Made by a program: the position numbers and the translations under genes. A stretch of 36,715 nucleotides of DNA, taken from assembly GCA_012518075.1 (NCBI GenBank), contig JAAYTG010000011.1, positions 1-36,715 on the forward strand. Reading direction: 5' to 3'. This document shows, in pieces, positions 17,315 through 24,781 of this stretch (positions are counted from its first letter, which is position 1; each line of letters opens with the position of its first letter). A model generated the notes under the pieces. That model ran no database searches. It worked only from the letters and a program-made list of their open reading frames with translations, and was not told where the DNA came from. This DNA comes from Clostridiales bacterium. Its GTDB lineage: Bacteria > Bacillota > Clostridia > Caldicoprobacterales > UBA3941.

Positions 17315-18418
17315 ATGTCAGGTTCCATATTTGGCAAGAATTTTGCTATATCTACATGGGGAGAGTCCCATGGTAGAGCACTGGGAGTAGTTGTAGATGG
17401 ATGTCCCGCCGGTATTCCGCTAGATGTAGAGGATATCCAGAAGGATCTGGATAGACGGAAGCCGGGACGTTCACCCTATGCAACTCCTCGCTCTGAAGAT
17501 GACAAGGTAGAAATACTTTCCGGAGTTTTTGATGGTAAGACAACGGGTACTCCCATATCCATGATTATATTCAACAAAGATCAGCGTTCTCGAGATTACA
17601 GTAATATAAGGGATACATACAGACCAGGTCATGGTGATTATGCTTATGATCAGAAGTATGGCTTTAGGGATTATAGGGGAGGGGGACGCTCCTCCGGGCG
17701 AGAAACTGCTGCTCGGGTAGCTGCCGGAGCTATAGCTAAAAAAATACTCTCCATGCTAGATATTGAGATTATGACCTATACCCTATCCATAGGACATATT
17801 AAGATCGAAAGCTCCAATTTTGATGGTCAAGAAATCTATAAAAATCCCCTGGCCATGCCCGACAAAGAAGCTGCCCTTAAAGCCGCTGAGTTTTTAGATA
17901 AACTTAAGGAAAAAGGAGATTCAGCTGGGGGAATCATAGAGTGTGTAGTAAAGGGCCTGCCTTCAGGGGTGGGAGAACCAGTCTTTGAAAAACTGGATGC
18001 AGTGCTAGCCCAAGCCATATTCTCCATTGGAGCTGTAAAGGGATTGGAATTTGGTAGCGGTTTCGAAGCCTCCAAGCTAACGGGCTCAGTGAATAATGAC
18101 CCCATGAGGGTGGACGACCAAGGCAAGGTTTTTAAGGAGACTAACAGGGCCGGTGGTATAACGGCTGGCATAAGCGATGGCTCACCTATAGTTTTTAGGG
18201 CTGCTATTAAACCCACCTCTTCTATCTCCACCCCACAAAAGAGCATTGACCGTACACAGAACCAGAACATAGAAATATTAGTAAAAGGACGTCATGATCC
18301 TATAATAGTTCCTCGAGCGATCATCGTGGTAGAAGCCATGACGGCTATAACTTTGGTAGACTACCTATTTCAAAGCATACTCTCACGGATGGATCTAATA
18401 AAAAGGGCCCTACAATAG
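17315..18418 (+). CDS. aroC: Chorismate synthase
   Basis: Catalyses the last shared step of aromatic amino acid synthesis, conversion of EPSP to chorismate using reduced FMN. Signatures are GESHGRALGVVVDGCPAG near the N-terminus, YRGGGRSSGRETAARVAAGA near residue 125 and HDPIIVPRAIIVVEAM near the C-terminus. 367 residues, the E. coli-like form with an N-terminal IFGKNF lead. The frame opens at a GTG (17306), but GGCGGTGG is the apparent ribosome site, so ATG at 17315 is used. It stands alone between repeats, with a terminator 35 nt downstream; no other shikimate genes are nearby. Confidence 0.97.
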   Translation: MSGSIFGKNFAISTWGESHGRALGVVVDGCPAGIPLDVEDIQKDLDRRKPGRSPYATPRSEDDKVEILSGVFDGKTTGTPISMIIFNKDQRSRDYSNIRDTYRPGHGDYAYDQKYGFRDYRGGGRSSGRETAARVAAGAIAKKILSMLDIEIMTYTLSIGHIKIESSNFDGQEIYKNPLAMPDKEAALKAAEFLDKLKEKGDSAGGIIECVVKGLPSGVGEPVFEKLDAVLAQAIFSIGAVKGLEFGSGFEASKLTGSVNNDPMRVDDQGKVFKETNRAGGITAGISDGSPIVFRAAIKPTSSISTPQKSIDRTQNQNIEILVKGRHDPIIVPRAIIVVEAMTAITLVDYLFQSILSRMDLIKRALQ

Positions 18419-18451
18419 AGAAGAAAAAGACTATAAAACAATACCGGAAAA

Positions 18452-18485
18452 GCAGGATTCACTATATAAGGATCCTGCCTTTTTC
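18452..18485 (+). terminator. Terminator of aroC
   Basis: Stem GCAGGAT (18452-18458) with ATCCTGC (18472-18478), 13-nt loop, followed by CTTTTTC. About 35 nt after the aroC stop. Confidence 0.75.
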
Positions 18486-18515
18486 TTTATCTTTTATGCA
18501 ATTATATACTATTTA

Positions 18516-18585
18516 CTTGTTTTTGCTGGCTGTCCTTATATCATATATGACCATCCAGCTAGCACAAAGAAGTTGGCTATGACTA
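18516..18585. repeat. Diverged intergenic repeat, copy C (hairpin form)
   Basis: CTTGTTTTTGCTGGCTG and CCAGCTAGCACAAAGAAG form an imperfect inverted repeat around TTATATCATATATGACC. The run TTATATCA...ATGACC...CCAGC...GCACAAAG aligns with the right half of copy B (23770-23810). AGTTGGCTATGAC follows, also related to AGTTTGGCCATGAC of copy B. Confidence 0.5.
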
Positions 18586-18638
18586 TACTTGCAATTTGAT
18601 CCCTAAAAGGTCCAATCAAATAGCCACAGGGCTATCTG

Positions 18639-18866
18639 CTATGGATATACTAGGTCAATTGCCGCCCAAGTTCTAGGTCCTACTATACCATCTGGTACTA
18701 ATCCATTGTCTAACTGAAATCTTACTACAGCACTTCGTGTTAAGGGCCCAAATATCCCATCGATTGGTCCTGGATCATAGCCTATACTATAAAGAATCCT
18801 CTGTAAGAACTCTACCTCTGGACCTACTGACCCCATAGCCAAAATCGGCCTATATTGTCCATTCAC
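18639..18866 (-). CDS. Small single-domain peptidoglycan-binding protein
   Basis: About 75 residues, consisting almost entirely of one PG_binding_1 domain: VGPEVEFLQRILYSIGYDPG, IDGIFGPLTRSAVVRFQ and DGIVGPRTWAAI are the three helices with the usual D-G-x-x-G turns. No signal peptide is visible, so export, if any, is unexplained; many such small proteins are spore-associated. The frame opens at GTG 18875, but AGGTG lies 6 nt before a second in-frame GTG at 18864-18866, which I take as start. It follows the larger four-repeat protein by about 75 nt on the same strand and may have arisen from it or share its transcript. Confidence 0.75.
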   Translation of the reverse strand: MNGQYRPILAMGSVGPEVEFLQRILYSIGYDPGPIDGIFGPLTRSAVVRFQLDNGLVPDGIVGPRTWAAIDLVYP

Positions 18867-18942
18867 CCATATCACCTACCCATTACATATAATCTTCTAT
18901 TATTATATGAAAGGGTAAAGTGTCGTGACACCAATATACTCT

Positions 18943-20496
18943 TTACTTGCCTGCCGCCCTCTTTATCTGGGCTTGGTGCTGGGAATCCACCCTATTGGTT
19001 CCATGGGTCTTACTGCCATAAAAATGTACGTCAAAGACTCCATCCATATCATTTCCCTTTACAGCATCCAGATTCTGACCGTAGCCATAGCCTCCGCTTC
19101 GATCGTGAACCATAGCCCTATTGGGCTTGTCATCCCGTCCTGCGTGGGGCATTCCTGCCATGCTGGCAGCTATAGATCTACCTGCCACCTCTACCACTAC
19201 TGCCCGTCTATTCCAAGAAAAACTCCCACCATATAAACCCTTAAGGATTGCGGTATCCGCCGCTGTTGCAGTCTCTACGTCTGCATGATTGTATCCCCCT
19301 GAGCGCATTACTTTAAAACTCTTGCCTGTATCGTAGTCAATGATAGTTGCATATGTACCTCTAGGCCATAACTTGTCCACATCCGACCAAGCTACCATCT
19401 CATTGCCAGTCTTGGTCTCAGGAGTAGCTGGTCTGCCCTTATTGTCTCCTCGGCTGCTGGTTGGATTGTTGAGTTTTGTTATAGTCTTAGCCCCAACTAT
19501 CCCATCAGCCGCCAAACCATTATCCTTTTGGAATGAAATAACAGCTTTTTGAGTTTGTGAACCGAAGATACCATCTACCTTGCCGGTTAAATAGCCCAGA
19601 CTCTTAAGCCTCTCTTGGAGATTGGATACTGCTGAGCCTCTACTCCCAACCTTCAACAAACTTCTGCTGTTTATATTATCACTTGCACCGGATCCTCTGG
19701 AGGAAGACGTTTCTGAACCAAGGGCTTGCCAAGTCTTGGAGCCCACTATTCCGTCCACAGCTAAGCCAGCATCCTTCTGAAAAGATCTAACAGCAGAATA
19801 AGTTTGGTCCCCAAAAATCCCGTCTACAGCTCCCTTTAGGTAGCCCTTATTCTTTAATTGCTGCTGAAGCTGAGTCACAGCAGAACCTCTGCTGCCTTTC
19901 TTTATCAGGCTTGTACTGATTTTATTATCCTGTTTGCTAGATCCTCTTGATGTAAAGCTAGCTGAACCAAGAGCTTCCCAGGTTTTGGAACCTACTATTC
20001 CATCTACGGTCAATCCTGATGTTTGTTGAAATGATGTGACAGCCAAGTAGGTCTGATTTCCAAATATGCCGTCTACCAAGCCCTTTAGATAACCTTTGTC
20101 CTTTAAAAGTTGTTGAAGTTGACTTACTGCTGATCCCCTACTACCTCTTTTTAATAGAGCATTTGACACCTGAATCGATGAATTGGATGTCGAAGTTTCG
20201 AATAAATGTTTTCGAGTATTGTTGCCCACAATTCCATCCTGGGCAATTCCTTTGCTAGCTTGAAAGTCCTTAACAGCATCACGGGTAATGTTACCATAGT
20301 ATCCTGTCAGGCTAGGATACTTGAAGTAACCTAAATCCTTAAGTCGACTTTGCACCTCACGGACCTCACTACCAGAACTGCCTAGCTTTAATAAGGATGC
20401 CGCTGAGGCAAGAGAAGATGTAGAAAATAGCATTACTGCAGACAAGCTCACTGCTGCACATGCTTTTGCACATTTTTTTGATTTCGGTATAAACAT
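18943..20496 (-). CDS. Secreted protein with four peptidoglycan-binding repeats and a conserved C-terminal domain of unknown function
   Basis: 517 residues. A signal peptide (lysine-rich start, hydrophobic core, SLASAAS) is followed by four PG_binding_1 repeats at roughly 34-98, 106-171, 188-253 and 272-337, joined by Ser-rich linkers. Repeats 2 and 3 are very similar (RGSAVxQLQQ, GYLKGxVDGIFG, VDGIVGSKTW), pointing to duplication. The C-terminal ~150 residues (WPRGTYATIIDYDTGKSFKV, GGYNHADVE, FDVHFYGSKTHGTN, HQAQIKRAAG) form a domain I have seen in Firmicutes cell-wall proteins, with conserved His/Asp that look catalytic or metal-binding, but I cannot name an activity. Probable cell-wall or spore-cortex role. 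ATG at 20496 with AGGGGGG upstream; promoter at 20552-20580. Confidence 0.88.
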   Translation of the reverse strand: MFIPKSKKCAKACAAVSLSAVMLFSTSSLASAASLLKLGSSGSEVREVQSRLKDLGYFKYPSLTGYYGNITRDAVKDFQASKGIAQDGIVGNNTRKHLFETSTSNSSIQVSNALLKRGSRGSAVSQLQQLLKDKGYLKGLVDGIFGNQTYLAVTSFQQTSGLTVDGIVGSKTWEALGSASFTSRGSSKQDNKISTSLIKKGSRGSAVTQLQQQLKNKGYLKGAVDGIFGDQTYSAVRSFQKDAGLAVDGIVGSKTWQALGSETSSSRGSGASDNINSRSLLKVGSRGSAVSNLQERLKSLGYLTGKVDGIFGSQTQKAVISFQKDNGLAADGIVGAKTITKLNNPTSSRGDNKGRPATPETKTGNEMVAWSDVDKLWPRGTYATIIDYDTGKSFKVMRSGGYNHADVETATAADTAILKGLYGGSFSWNRRAVVVEVAGRSIAASMAGMPHAGRDDKPNRAMVHDRSGGYGYGQNLDAVKGNDMDGVFDVHFYGSKTHGTNRVDSQHQAQIKRAAGK

Positions 20497-20551
20497 GATG
20501 AAGCAACCCCCCTACAAATTAAGTCAATATACCCTAAAATCAGCTACTTTT

Positions 20552-20580
20552 ATCATATAATAATTGTATCTCTTTTACAA
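20552..20580 (-). promoter_or_regulatory. Sigma-A promoter of the four-repeat peptidoglycan-binding protein
   Basis: On the minus strand TTGTAA (20575-20580) and TATGAT (20552-20557) are 17 nt apart, about 55 nt upstream of the start codon. Confidence 0.75.
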
Positions 20581-20687
20581 GGGGTTTTAAAATATTTTTA
20601 CGAGTTTGTTACAAATCTATTAAATTTAATCCCTGCAAAGGGTAGGATTTAGTACGGGACAAGCATCTGCTATCAGCTTACTCCTAT

Positions 20688-21791
20688 TTATGAAAGGCTC
20701 AAGATGTGATTTACCATATCCCGGGTAGCATTGGGTCGTCCCATAAGTTCCGCCATTTGAATCATAGATTCACGCCTGGATTCATTGCTCATCAACTGAT
20801 ATATGGCCTCATCTATGGGAAAGGTTTCGCTGGTCATTAGAGCCAATCCGTTATTTAGTAAAAATTCGGCATTTCTCTCTTCCTGACCCGGTATTGGGTT
20901 TATAATAATCATGGGAATTCTCTTGGCCAAGCTCTCAGATGTAGTTAAGCCCCCTGGTTTGGTAATAATGCAATCTGCAGCATCCATTATCACATCGACC
21001 ATATCAACAAATCCATAATTGTAAACTCTTTTTCTAGTGATCATCTGGTCTATCTTCTTTTTTAAGCCTTTATTATTGCCACAGATGGACACTATCTGAA
21101 AATTCATATCCATCTTATCCATACTACTGATAACGGATTCAATATTACCGTAACCCATGCTGCCGCTCATTACTAGTATGGTCCTTTCATCCTTAATATT
21201 TAATGTTTGCCTAGCCTTAGAAGTATCCATTTTTTGACCAAACTTGGGATCTATAGGTATCCCTATGGGCAATATTTTATTAGTATCAATACCTTTCTTG
21301 GCTGCCTGATAGTCTAAAAGCTCATTAGCCGTAACATAATAATCCAGGTCCGTGTCCTCCCAGAAAGGATGTATGGTGAAATCTGTAACAATCCCTACGG
21401 TCTTAGCATTAATAGTTCCCTTGTTTTGAAGATAGCTTATTATTTCAGCTGCGAAGATATGGGTACACACCACCACATCAGGTTGATACTCCTTCAGTAA
21501 GCTTATTAGCTTTTTTGATAGTATTCTATTCATTATCTGGGATATAGAAAACTTGCTTTCATCCCTATTCCTATTATCCACTAAATCGTATATCTTGCCA
21601 TAGACGTTAGGGGTAAATTTAGTAGAATAGAGATAACCCTTATCTACAGATTCACCTAATATGGGGTTTATGTATTCCAGTATATCCAATAAAGTACATT
21701 CAATCTTATGCTTCTGCAAATGGTTCATAATTACTTTGGCAGCCTGAGTATGACCATGACCTGCCGTCACCGTTAATAATAATACTTTCAT
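20688..21791 (-). CDS. UgtP/MGDG synthase-type glycosyltransferase (GT28)
   Basis: A 367-residue membrane-associated glycosyltransferase. The N-terminal MGDG-synthase domain begins LLLTVTAGHGHTQAAKVI, the glycine loop that contacts the acceptor lipid. The C-terminal domain has VMSGSMGYGNIESVI and KPGGLTTSESLAKRIPMI followed by PGQEERNAEFLLNNG, the UDP-sugar binding signature of GT28. Relatives transfer glucose or galactose from UDP-sugars to diacylglycerol, making glycolipids and lipoteichoic acid anchors. Donor and acceptor are not certain. ATG at 21791 follows GTGAGG. Single-gene unit behind a tandem repeat (21817-21850) that seems to contain its promoter. Confidence 0.9.
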   Translation of the reverse strand: MKVLLLTVTAGHGHTQAAKVIMNHLQKHKIECTLLDILEYINPILGESVDKGYLYSTKFTPNVYGKIYDLVDNRNRDESKFSISQIMNRILSKKLISLLKEYQPDVVVCTHIFAAEIISYLQNKGTINAKTVGIVTDFTIHPFWEDTDLDYYVTANELLDYQAAKKGIDTNKILPIGIPIDPKFGQKMDTSKARQTLNIKDERTILVMSGSMGYGNIESVISSMDKMDMNFQIVSICGNNKGLKKKIDQMITRKRVYNYGFVDMVDVIMDAADCIITKPGGLTTSESLAKRIPMIIINPIPGQEERNAEFLLNNGLALMTSETFPIDEAIYQLMSNESRRESMIQMAELMGRPNATRDMVNHILSLS

Positions 21792-21816
21792 AATAATACC
21801 TCACTCTAACTATTAT

Positions 21817-21850
21817 CTTTATCAATCAAGAACCTTTACCAATCAAGAAC
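21817..21850 (-). repeat. Tandem 17-bp direct repeat forming the promoter region of the glycosyltransferase gene
   Basis: On the minus strand GTTCTTGATTGGTAAAG (21834-21850) is followed directly by GTTCTTGATTGATAAAG (21817-21833), one mismatch. The TTGATT of the first unit and GATAAA of the second are 17 nt apart and could serve as -35 and -10, so a binding protein for the repeat would control the gene. Confidence 0.65.
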
Positions 21851-21961
21851 AGTCACTTAACTAGCAATTAAAATGGTTATATATCATCAAATAATATTAT
21901 ATCTAATTATATTGTATCAAATATATATTATACCAAAAAACTGGAATAAGCAATTTAGCAA

Positions 21962-21995
21962 TAAAAAAAGCCCCTCTCATAAAATGAAAGAGGCT
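21962..21995 (-). terminator. Terminator of the 54-residue small protein gene
   Basis: A 12-bp stem, AGCCTCTTTCAT with ATGAGAGGGGCT on the minus strand (two G-U pairs, 3-nt loop), followed by TTTTTTATT. It starts 17 nt after the stop at 22013 and supports that gene being transcribed. Confidence 0.88.
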
Positions 21996-22012
21996 TCTTC
22001 ACTGGCTCCCTA

Positions 22013-22177
22013 TCAGCGGCAACCGCAGATACTGTCTCCCATGAATAGTACAACCAGTAGCAGAAAGAAGAATAGTAATTCACTGCCATCTTCAAACAAT
22101 CCACAGTTACAGAAAATAATTACTAGTAGGAGGAAAAAGAATAGTAAACTATCATCAGAACCTCCGAAGGAAGACAT
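22013..22177 (-). CDS. Small hydrophobic protein with two tandem Leu/Phe-rich segments
   Basis: A 54-residue gene. The translation begins MSSFGGSDDS and contains two near-repeats, SLLFFFLLLVIIFCNCG and SELLFFFLLLVVLF, each preceded by an acidic D-D-S or D-G-S-E turn, and ends in DSICGCR. Each repeat is long enough for one short membrane or amyloid-like segment. Small proteins of this kind occur in spore-forming Clostridia, where a spore-coat or sporulation role has been suspected; I cannot assign a function. GGGGG lies 7 nt before the ATG at 22175-22177 (an ATG 6 nt further upstream is too close). A strong terminator follows, and a sigma-K-like promoter precedes it. It overlaps, on the opposite strand, a longer frame without any of these signals. 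Confidence 0.8.
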   Translation of the reverse strand: MSSFGGSDDSLLFFFLLLVIIFCNCGLFEDGSELLFFFLLLVVLFMGDSICGCR

Positions 22178-22236
22178 ACTCATACCCCCTTATAGTTTTC
22201 TCGGTGTCTTTACACTTATATACTGCATTACACTAT

Positions 22237-22264
22237 TATTATATGTTTACTAACTATAAAGGTG
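22237..22264 (-). promoter_or_regulatory. Possible sigma-K-type promoter of the small protein gene
   Basis: On the minus strand CACC (22261-22264) and CATATAATA (22237-22245) are 15 nt apart, matching the sigma-K pattern (mACm, then CATAnnnTA). The element is also AT-rich enough to be a chance match or a sigma-A -10. Confidence 0.35.
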
Positions 22265-22297
22265 AATGGTATGCTTCCAAAAAGCTCTCCCTGTCTC

Positions 22298-23617
22298 CTA
22301 TTTAAAATGAGGCAGCCAATCCTTATTCATTTCAAACATTTCATCCACCATATCCTGAATCTCCTGTAGACTCAATACTGCTGATGTCAATGGATCCATG
22401 CATATGGCATGAAATACCTTTCGTCTATCTCCTGTCAGGGAAGCTTCTACTACCAATTCTTCGCAACCTGCATTAATATTATTTAGGATTGCCAGCTGTG
22501 CCGGTAGTGGTCCTACATGGATTGGATCAAGACCGCGCTTGGAGGCGAGTACTGGTACTTCTACGCAGCAGCCCTCAGGCAGATTATCAATTAGGCCAAA
22601 GTTGCGAACATTTCCATTGAATTCAAACATGGTTCCATCACCGAAAATAGCATTGAAGATATAGGCTGCATACTCTTGACCTCTTTCAAGGTCAATTTTA
22701 TCTTGATCCAACCACTCTTTTATCTCATCTTTCCAGTTGTCCTCCCGTGCCAAATATTCCTTTAGGATATATGCATATTCTCCAGGATTCCAGCCAGTAC
22801 CATGAGTACAGTATTTCTCAATTAAATCGGGTCGCTTTCTAAACCAGGCATTGTATTCCGAATTATGGCCACTAGACTCGGTTACATAGTAGTCCAGATG
22901 CAAATACATCTCGTTCCGAACTTGTTCCTCATTATATATATCAGTATTTTCGGTAATAGCCTTATGGATAAGGGGATAAGCATCCTGCCCATTCCATTTA
23001 AAGTCCAAATAGAAAGCCTGATGGTTTATGCCAGCGCATTTATAGGTGATTTCCTCCATAGGCGCACCAATCCATTTGGCAAGCATGGCAGCAGTTCCCT
23101 GTACACTGTGACAGAGGCCGGTAATAGCTAGATGGGGATACTCGGCCTGCATAGCCCTGCATAGCATAGCCATAGGATTTGTATAGTTAAGTACTATAGC
23201 ATCGGGACAATACTGGTCTATATCTTTACAGATATCCAGCATGACTGGAATAGTCCTTAGGGCTCTGAATATACCTGCTGGTCCCCTAGTATCTCCAACA
23301 TTTATATCCACCCCATACTTTTTGGGAATCTCGATATCGTGGCGCCATACCTGTACTCCACCTTGTAGGATGGTAATAACTACACCATCAGCGTCCTTTA
23401 GTGCTTCTATCCTATCGGTGGTTGCAATAACCTTTGCTCCATAATTTCCGTCCTTGATAATCCTATTTACAGCCTCTTCTATATAGGATAGACGTTCTTC
23501 ATCAATGTCCATAAGGGCAATAGTAGCATCTTCAAGTGCTGGGAATGATAGAATATCCCTCACTAGGCTTCTAGTAAAGCCAAAACTACCTGCACCAATA
23601 AAAGCAATTTTCTTCAT
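22298..23617 (-). CDS. melA: Alpha-galactosidase, glycoside hydrolase family 4
   Basis: A 439-residue cytoplasmic GH4 enzyme, which hydrolyses alpha-galactosides such as melibiose by an unusual NAD+- and Mn2+-dependent oxidation-elimination route. The NAD site is [49 protein letters not shown] (the metal-binding Cys-His pair) and [11 protein letters not shown] are close to MelA of E. coli and Bacillus rather than to the 6-phospho-glucosidase branch. Other GH4 specificities such as galacturonidase cannot be excluded. ATG at 23617 follows AAGGAG at 9 nt. Divergent from the AraC-type regulator at 23914, which is the natural candidate to control it. No transporter gene is adjacent. Confidence 0.85.
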   Translation of the reverse strand: MKKIAFIGAGSFGFTRSLVRDILSFPALEDATIALMDIDEERLSYIEEAVNRIIKDGNYGAKVIATTDRIEALKDADGVVITILQGGVQVWRHDIEIPKKYGVDINVGDTRGPAGIFRALRTIPVMLDICKDIDQYCPDAIVLNYTNPMAMLCRAMQAEYPHLAITGLCHSVQGTAAMLAKWIGAPMEEITYKCAGINHQAFYLDFKWNGQDAYPLIHKAITENTDIYNEEQVRNEMYLHLDYYVTESSGHNSEYNAWFRKRPDLIEKYCTHGTGWNPGEYAYILKEYLAREDNWKDEIKEWLDQDKIDLERGQEYAAYIFNAIFGDGTMFEFNGNVRNFGLIDNLPEGCCVEVPVLASKRGLDPIHVGPLPAQLAILNNINAGCEELVVEASLTGDRRKVFHAICMDPLTSAVLSLQEIQDMVDEMFEMNKDWLPHFK

Positions 23618-23697
23618 ATGATACCACTCCTTATATTGTTAATTATAGGGAAACTTTACTGATGGACTTATTATGACTTATCCTAAATAAGTTTTAT

Positions 23698-23816
23698 TTA
23701 ACTCCTTGTGCTAGGCCGTCCTACTATCATAATGTCCATTTCAGATTCGTCCGGTCACCCATCAATAGAGGATTATATCAGTTTGGCCATGACCTTGAAC
23801 CAGCACAAAAGGTTAA
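23698..23816. repeat. Diverged intergenic repeat, copy B (most complete, with terminal inverted repeats)
   Basis: A 119-bp segment bounded by TTAACTCCTTGTGCTAG (23698-23714) and CCAGCACAAAAGGTTAA (23800-23816), an imperfect inverted pair (14 of 17). The left half resembles copy A (17094), the right half copy C (18516). It sits between the divergent melA and araC-type genes. MITE-like or a structured RNA; no coding potential. Confidence 0.6.
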
Positions 23817-23881
23817 TTTCATCAGCACCTTTATTTTATCCATAACTACAAAAAAGTAAATGGTATAAAGTCCAAAGTTTA

Positions 23882-23890
23882 TGTTATAAT
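23882..23890 (+). promoter_or_regulatory. Extended -10 promoter of the AraC-family gene
   Basis: TGTTATAAT (23882-23890) is a perfect extended -10 element, 23 nt before the start codon. The -35 position is poor, as is common with extended -10 promoters. Confidence 0.7.
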
Positions 23891-23913
23891 GTCATACAAA
23901 TGGAGGTATTAGC

Positions 23914-24768
23914 ATGTATGAAAATAGCTGTGAAGTCCCATTAGTATATGGCAATTCGTGTGCTGGCCATAGTTATGACCTCATGGTTTATCATTACGGA
24001 TATGAAAAATGTAAGAGTCAGCATAATTGGACGGGAGTAAGAGACCATTACCTTATCCACTATATAGCATCGGGTAAGGGCACCTTTATCTATAATAACA
24101 AGACCTACCTTCTTAGAGCAGGACATGGTTTTTTGATATGCCCCAATATCTTATCCTACTATGAGGCTGATAAGGAAGAGCCCTGGGAATACTATTGGGT
24201 GGGGTTTCAGGGACGGAAAGCCCAGCATTATTTAAACCAGCTAAACTTAAGCAACCATCAACCTACCTTCGACTGCCAACCCAATGACTCAATAGCTATG
24301 GTAGTAAAAGAAATGATAGAATCAAAAAGTGTACTAGATGGCAGGGAACTGGTGCTCAGTGGCTTGCTCTACCATTTCTTTGCTAAAATAAAGCAAAATA
24401 AGCGTTCTTCTATTTCCCTCCACAATAAGAAAAACTATTCGGAAATCTATGTAAAGAAAGCCATTGACTTTGTGGAAAAAAACTATTCCCGCAAAATTAG
24501 TGTAGAGGATATAGCTGACTATGTGGGCATTAATAGAAAGTATTTAAGCAGCCTATTTAAGGAGATAATGCATACATCTCCACAAAGATTCTTAATAAAC
24601 TATCGTATGAATAAGGCCTGTGTCCTATTAGCACAAAATCTACTAGCCATATCCCATGTAGCCCATTCTGTAGGCTATGACGATCCCCTTCTATTTTCTA
24701 AGATGTTCAAAAAATATAAGGGGATGTCACCCACTCAATATCGAAGGAGACTTATGAGCCAACTATAA
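23914..24768 (+). CDS. AraC-family transcriptional regulator with cupin ligand domain
   Basis: A 284-residue regulator. The N-terminal AraC ligand-binding cupin (about residues 10-150) includes LIHYIASGKGTFIYNNKTY and GHGFLICPN; the C-terminal double helix-turn-helix (about 185-280) includes ISVEDIADYVGINRKYLSSL and HSVGYDDPLLFSKMFKKYKG, then MSPTQYRRR, the family end. Likely senses a sugar and activates the divergent alpha-galactosidase gene about 300 nt away. ATG at 23914 is preceded by GGAGG at 7 nt. Its terminator (24788-24823) lies within the end of the convergent FtsX-type gene, only 13 nt after its stop. Confidence 0.93.
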   Translation: MYENSCEVPLVYGNSCAGHSYDLMVYHYGYEKCKSQHNWTGVRDHYLIHYIASGKGTFIYNNKTYLLRAGHGFLICPNILSYYEADKEEPWEYYWVGFQGRKAQHYLNQLNLSNHQPTFDCQPNDSIAMVVKEMIESKSVLDGRELVLSGLLYHFFAKIKQNKRSSISLHNKKNYSEIYVKKAIDFVEKNYSRKISVEDIADYVGINRKYLSSLFKEIMHTSPQRFLINYRMNKACVLLAQNLLAISHVAHSVGYDDPLLFSKMFKKYKGMSPTQYRRRLMSQL

Positions 24769-24781
24769 AAAAGATTCTAAC

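Noticed and set aside
17836-18270. 144-codon frame antisense to aroC
   Set aside because: Mirror frame of a certain conserved gene; composition is that of complemented AroC codons and no ribosome site precedes it.
18911-18942. GTGTC-GT-GACAC hairpin as terminator of the four-repeat protein gene
   Set aside because: Only 5 bp with a 2-nt loop and a short T run; too weak to call.
18925-19236. Plus-strand frames antisense to the four-repeat peptidoglycan-binding gene
   Set aside because: They lie entirely opposite a conserved domain and lack initiation signals.
21873-22253. 126-codon open frame on the plus strand
   Set aside because: No ribosome site, a low-complexity Ser/Lys/Asn product, and it runs antisense through a convincing minus-strand small gene and its terminator.
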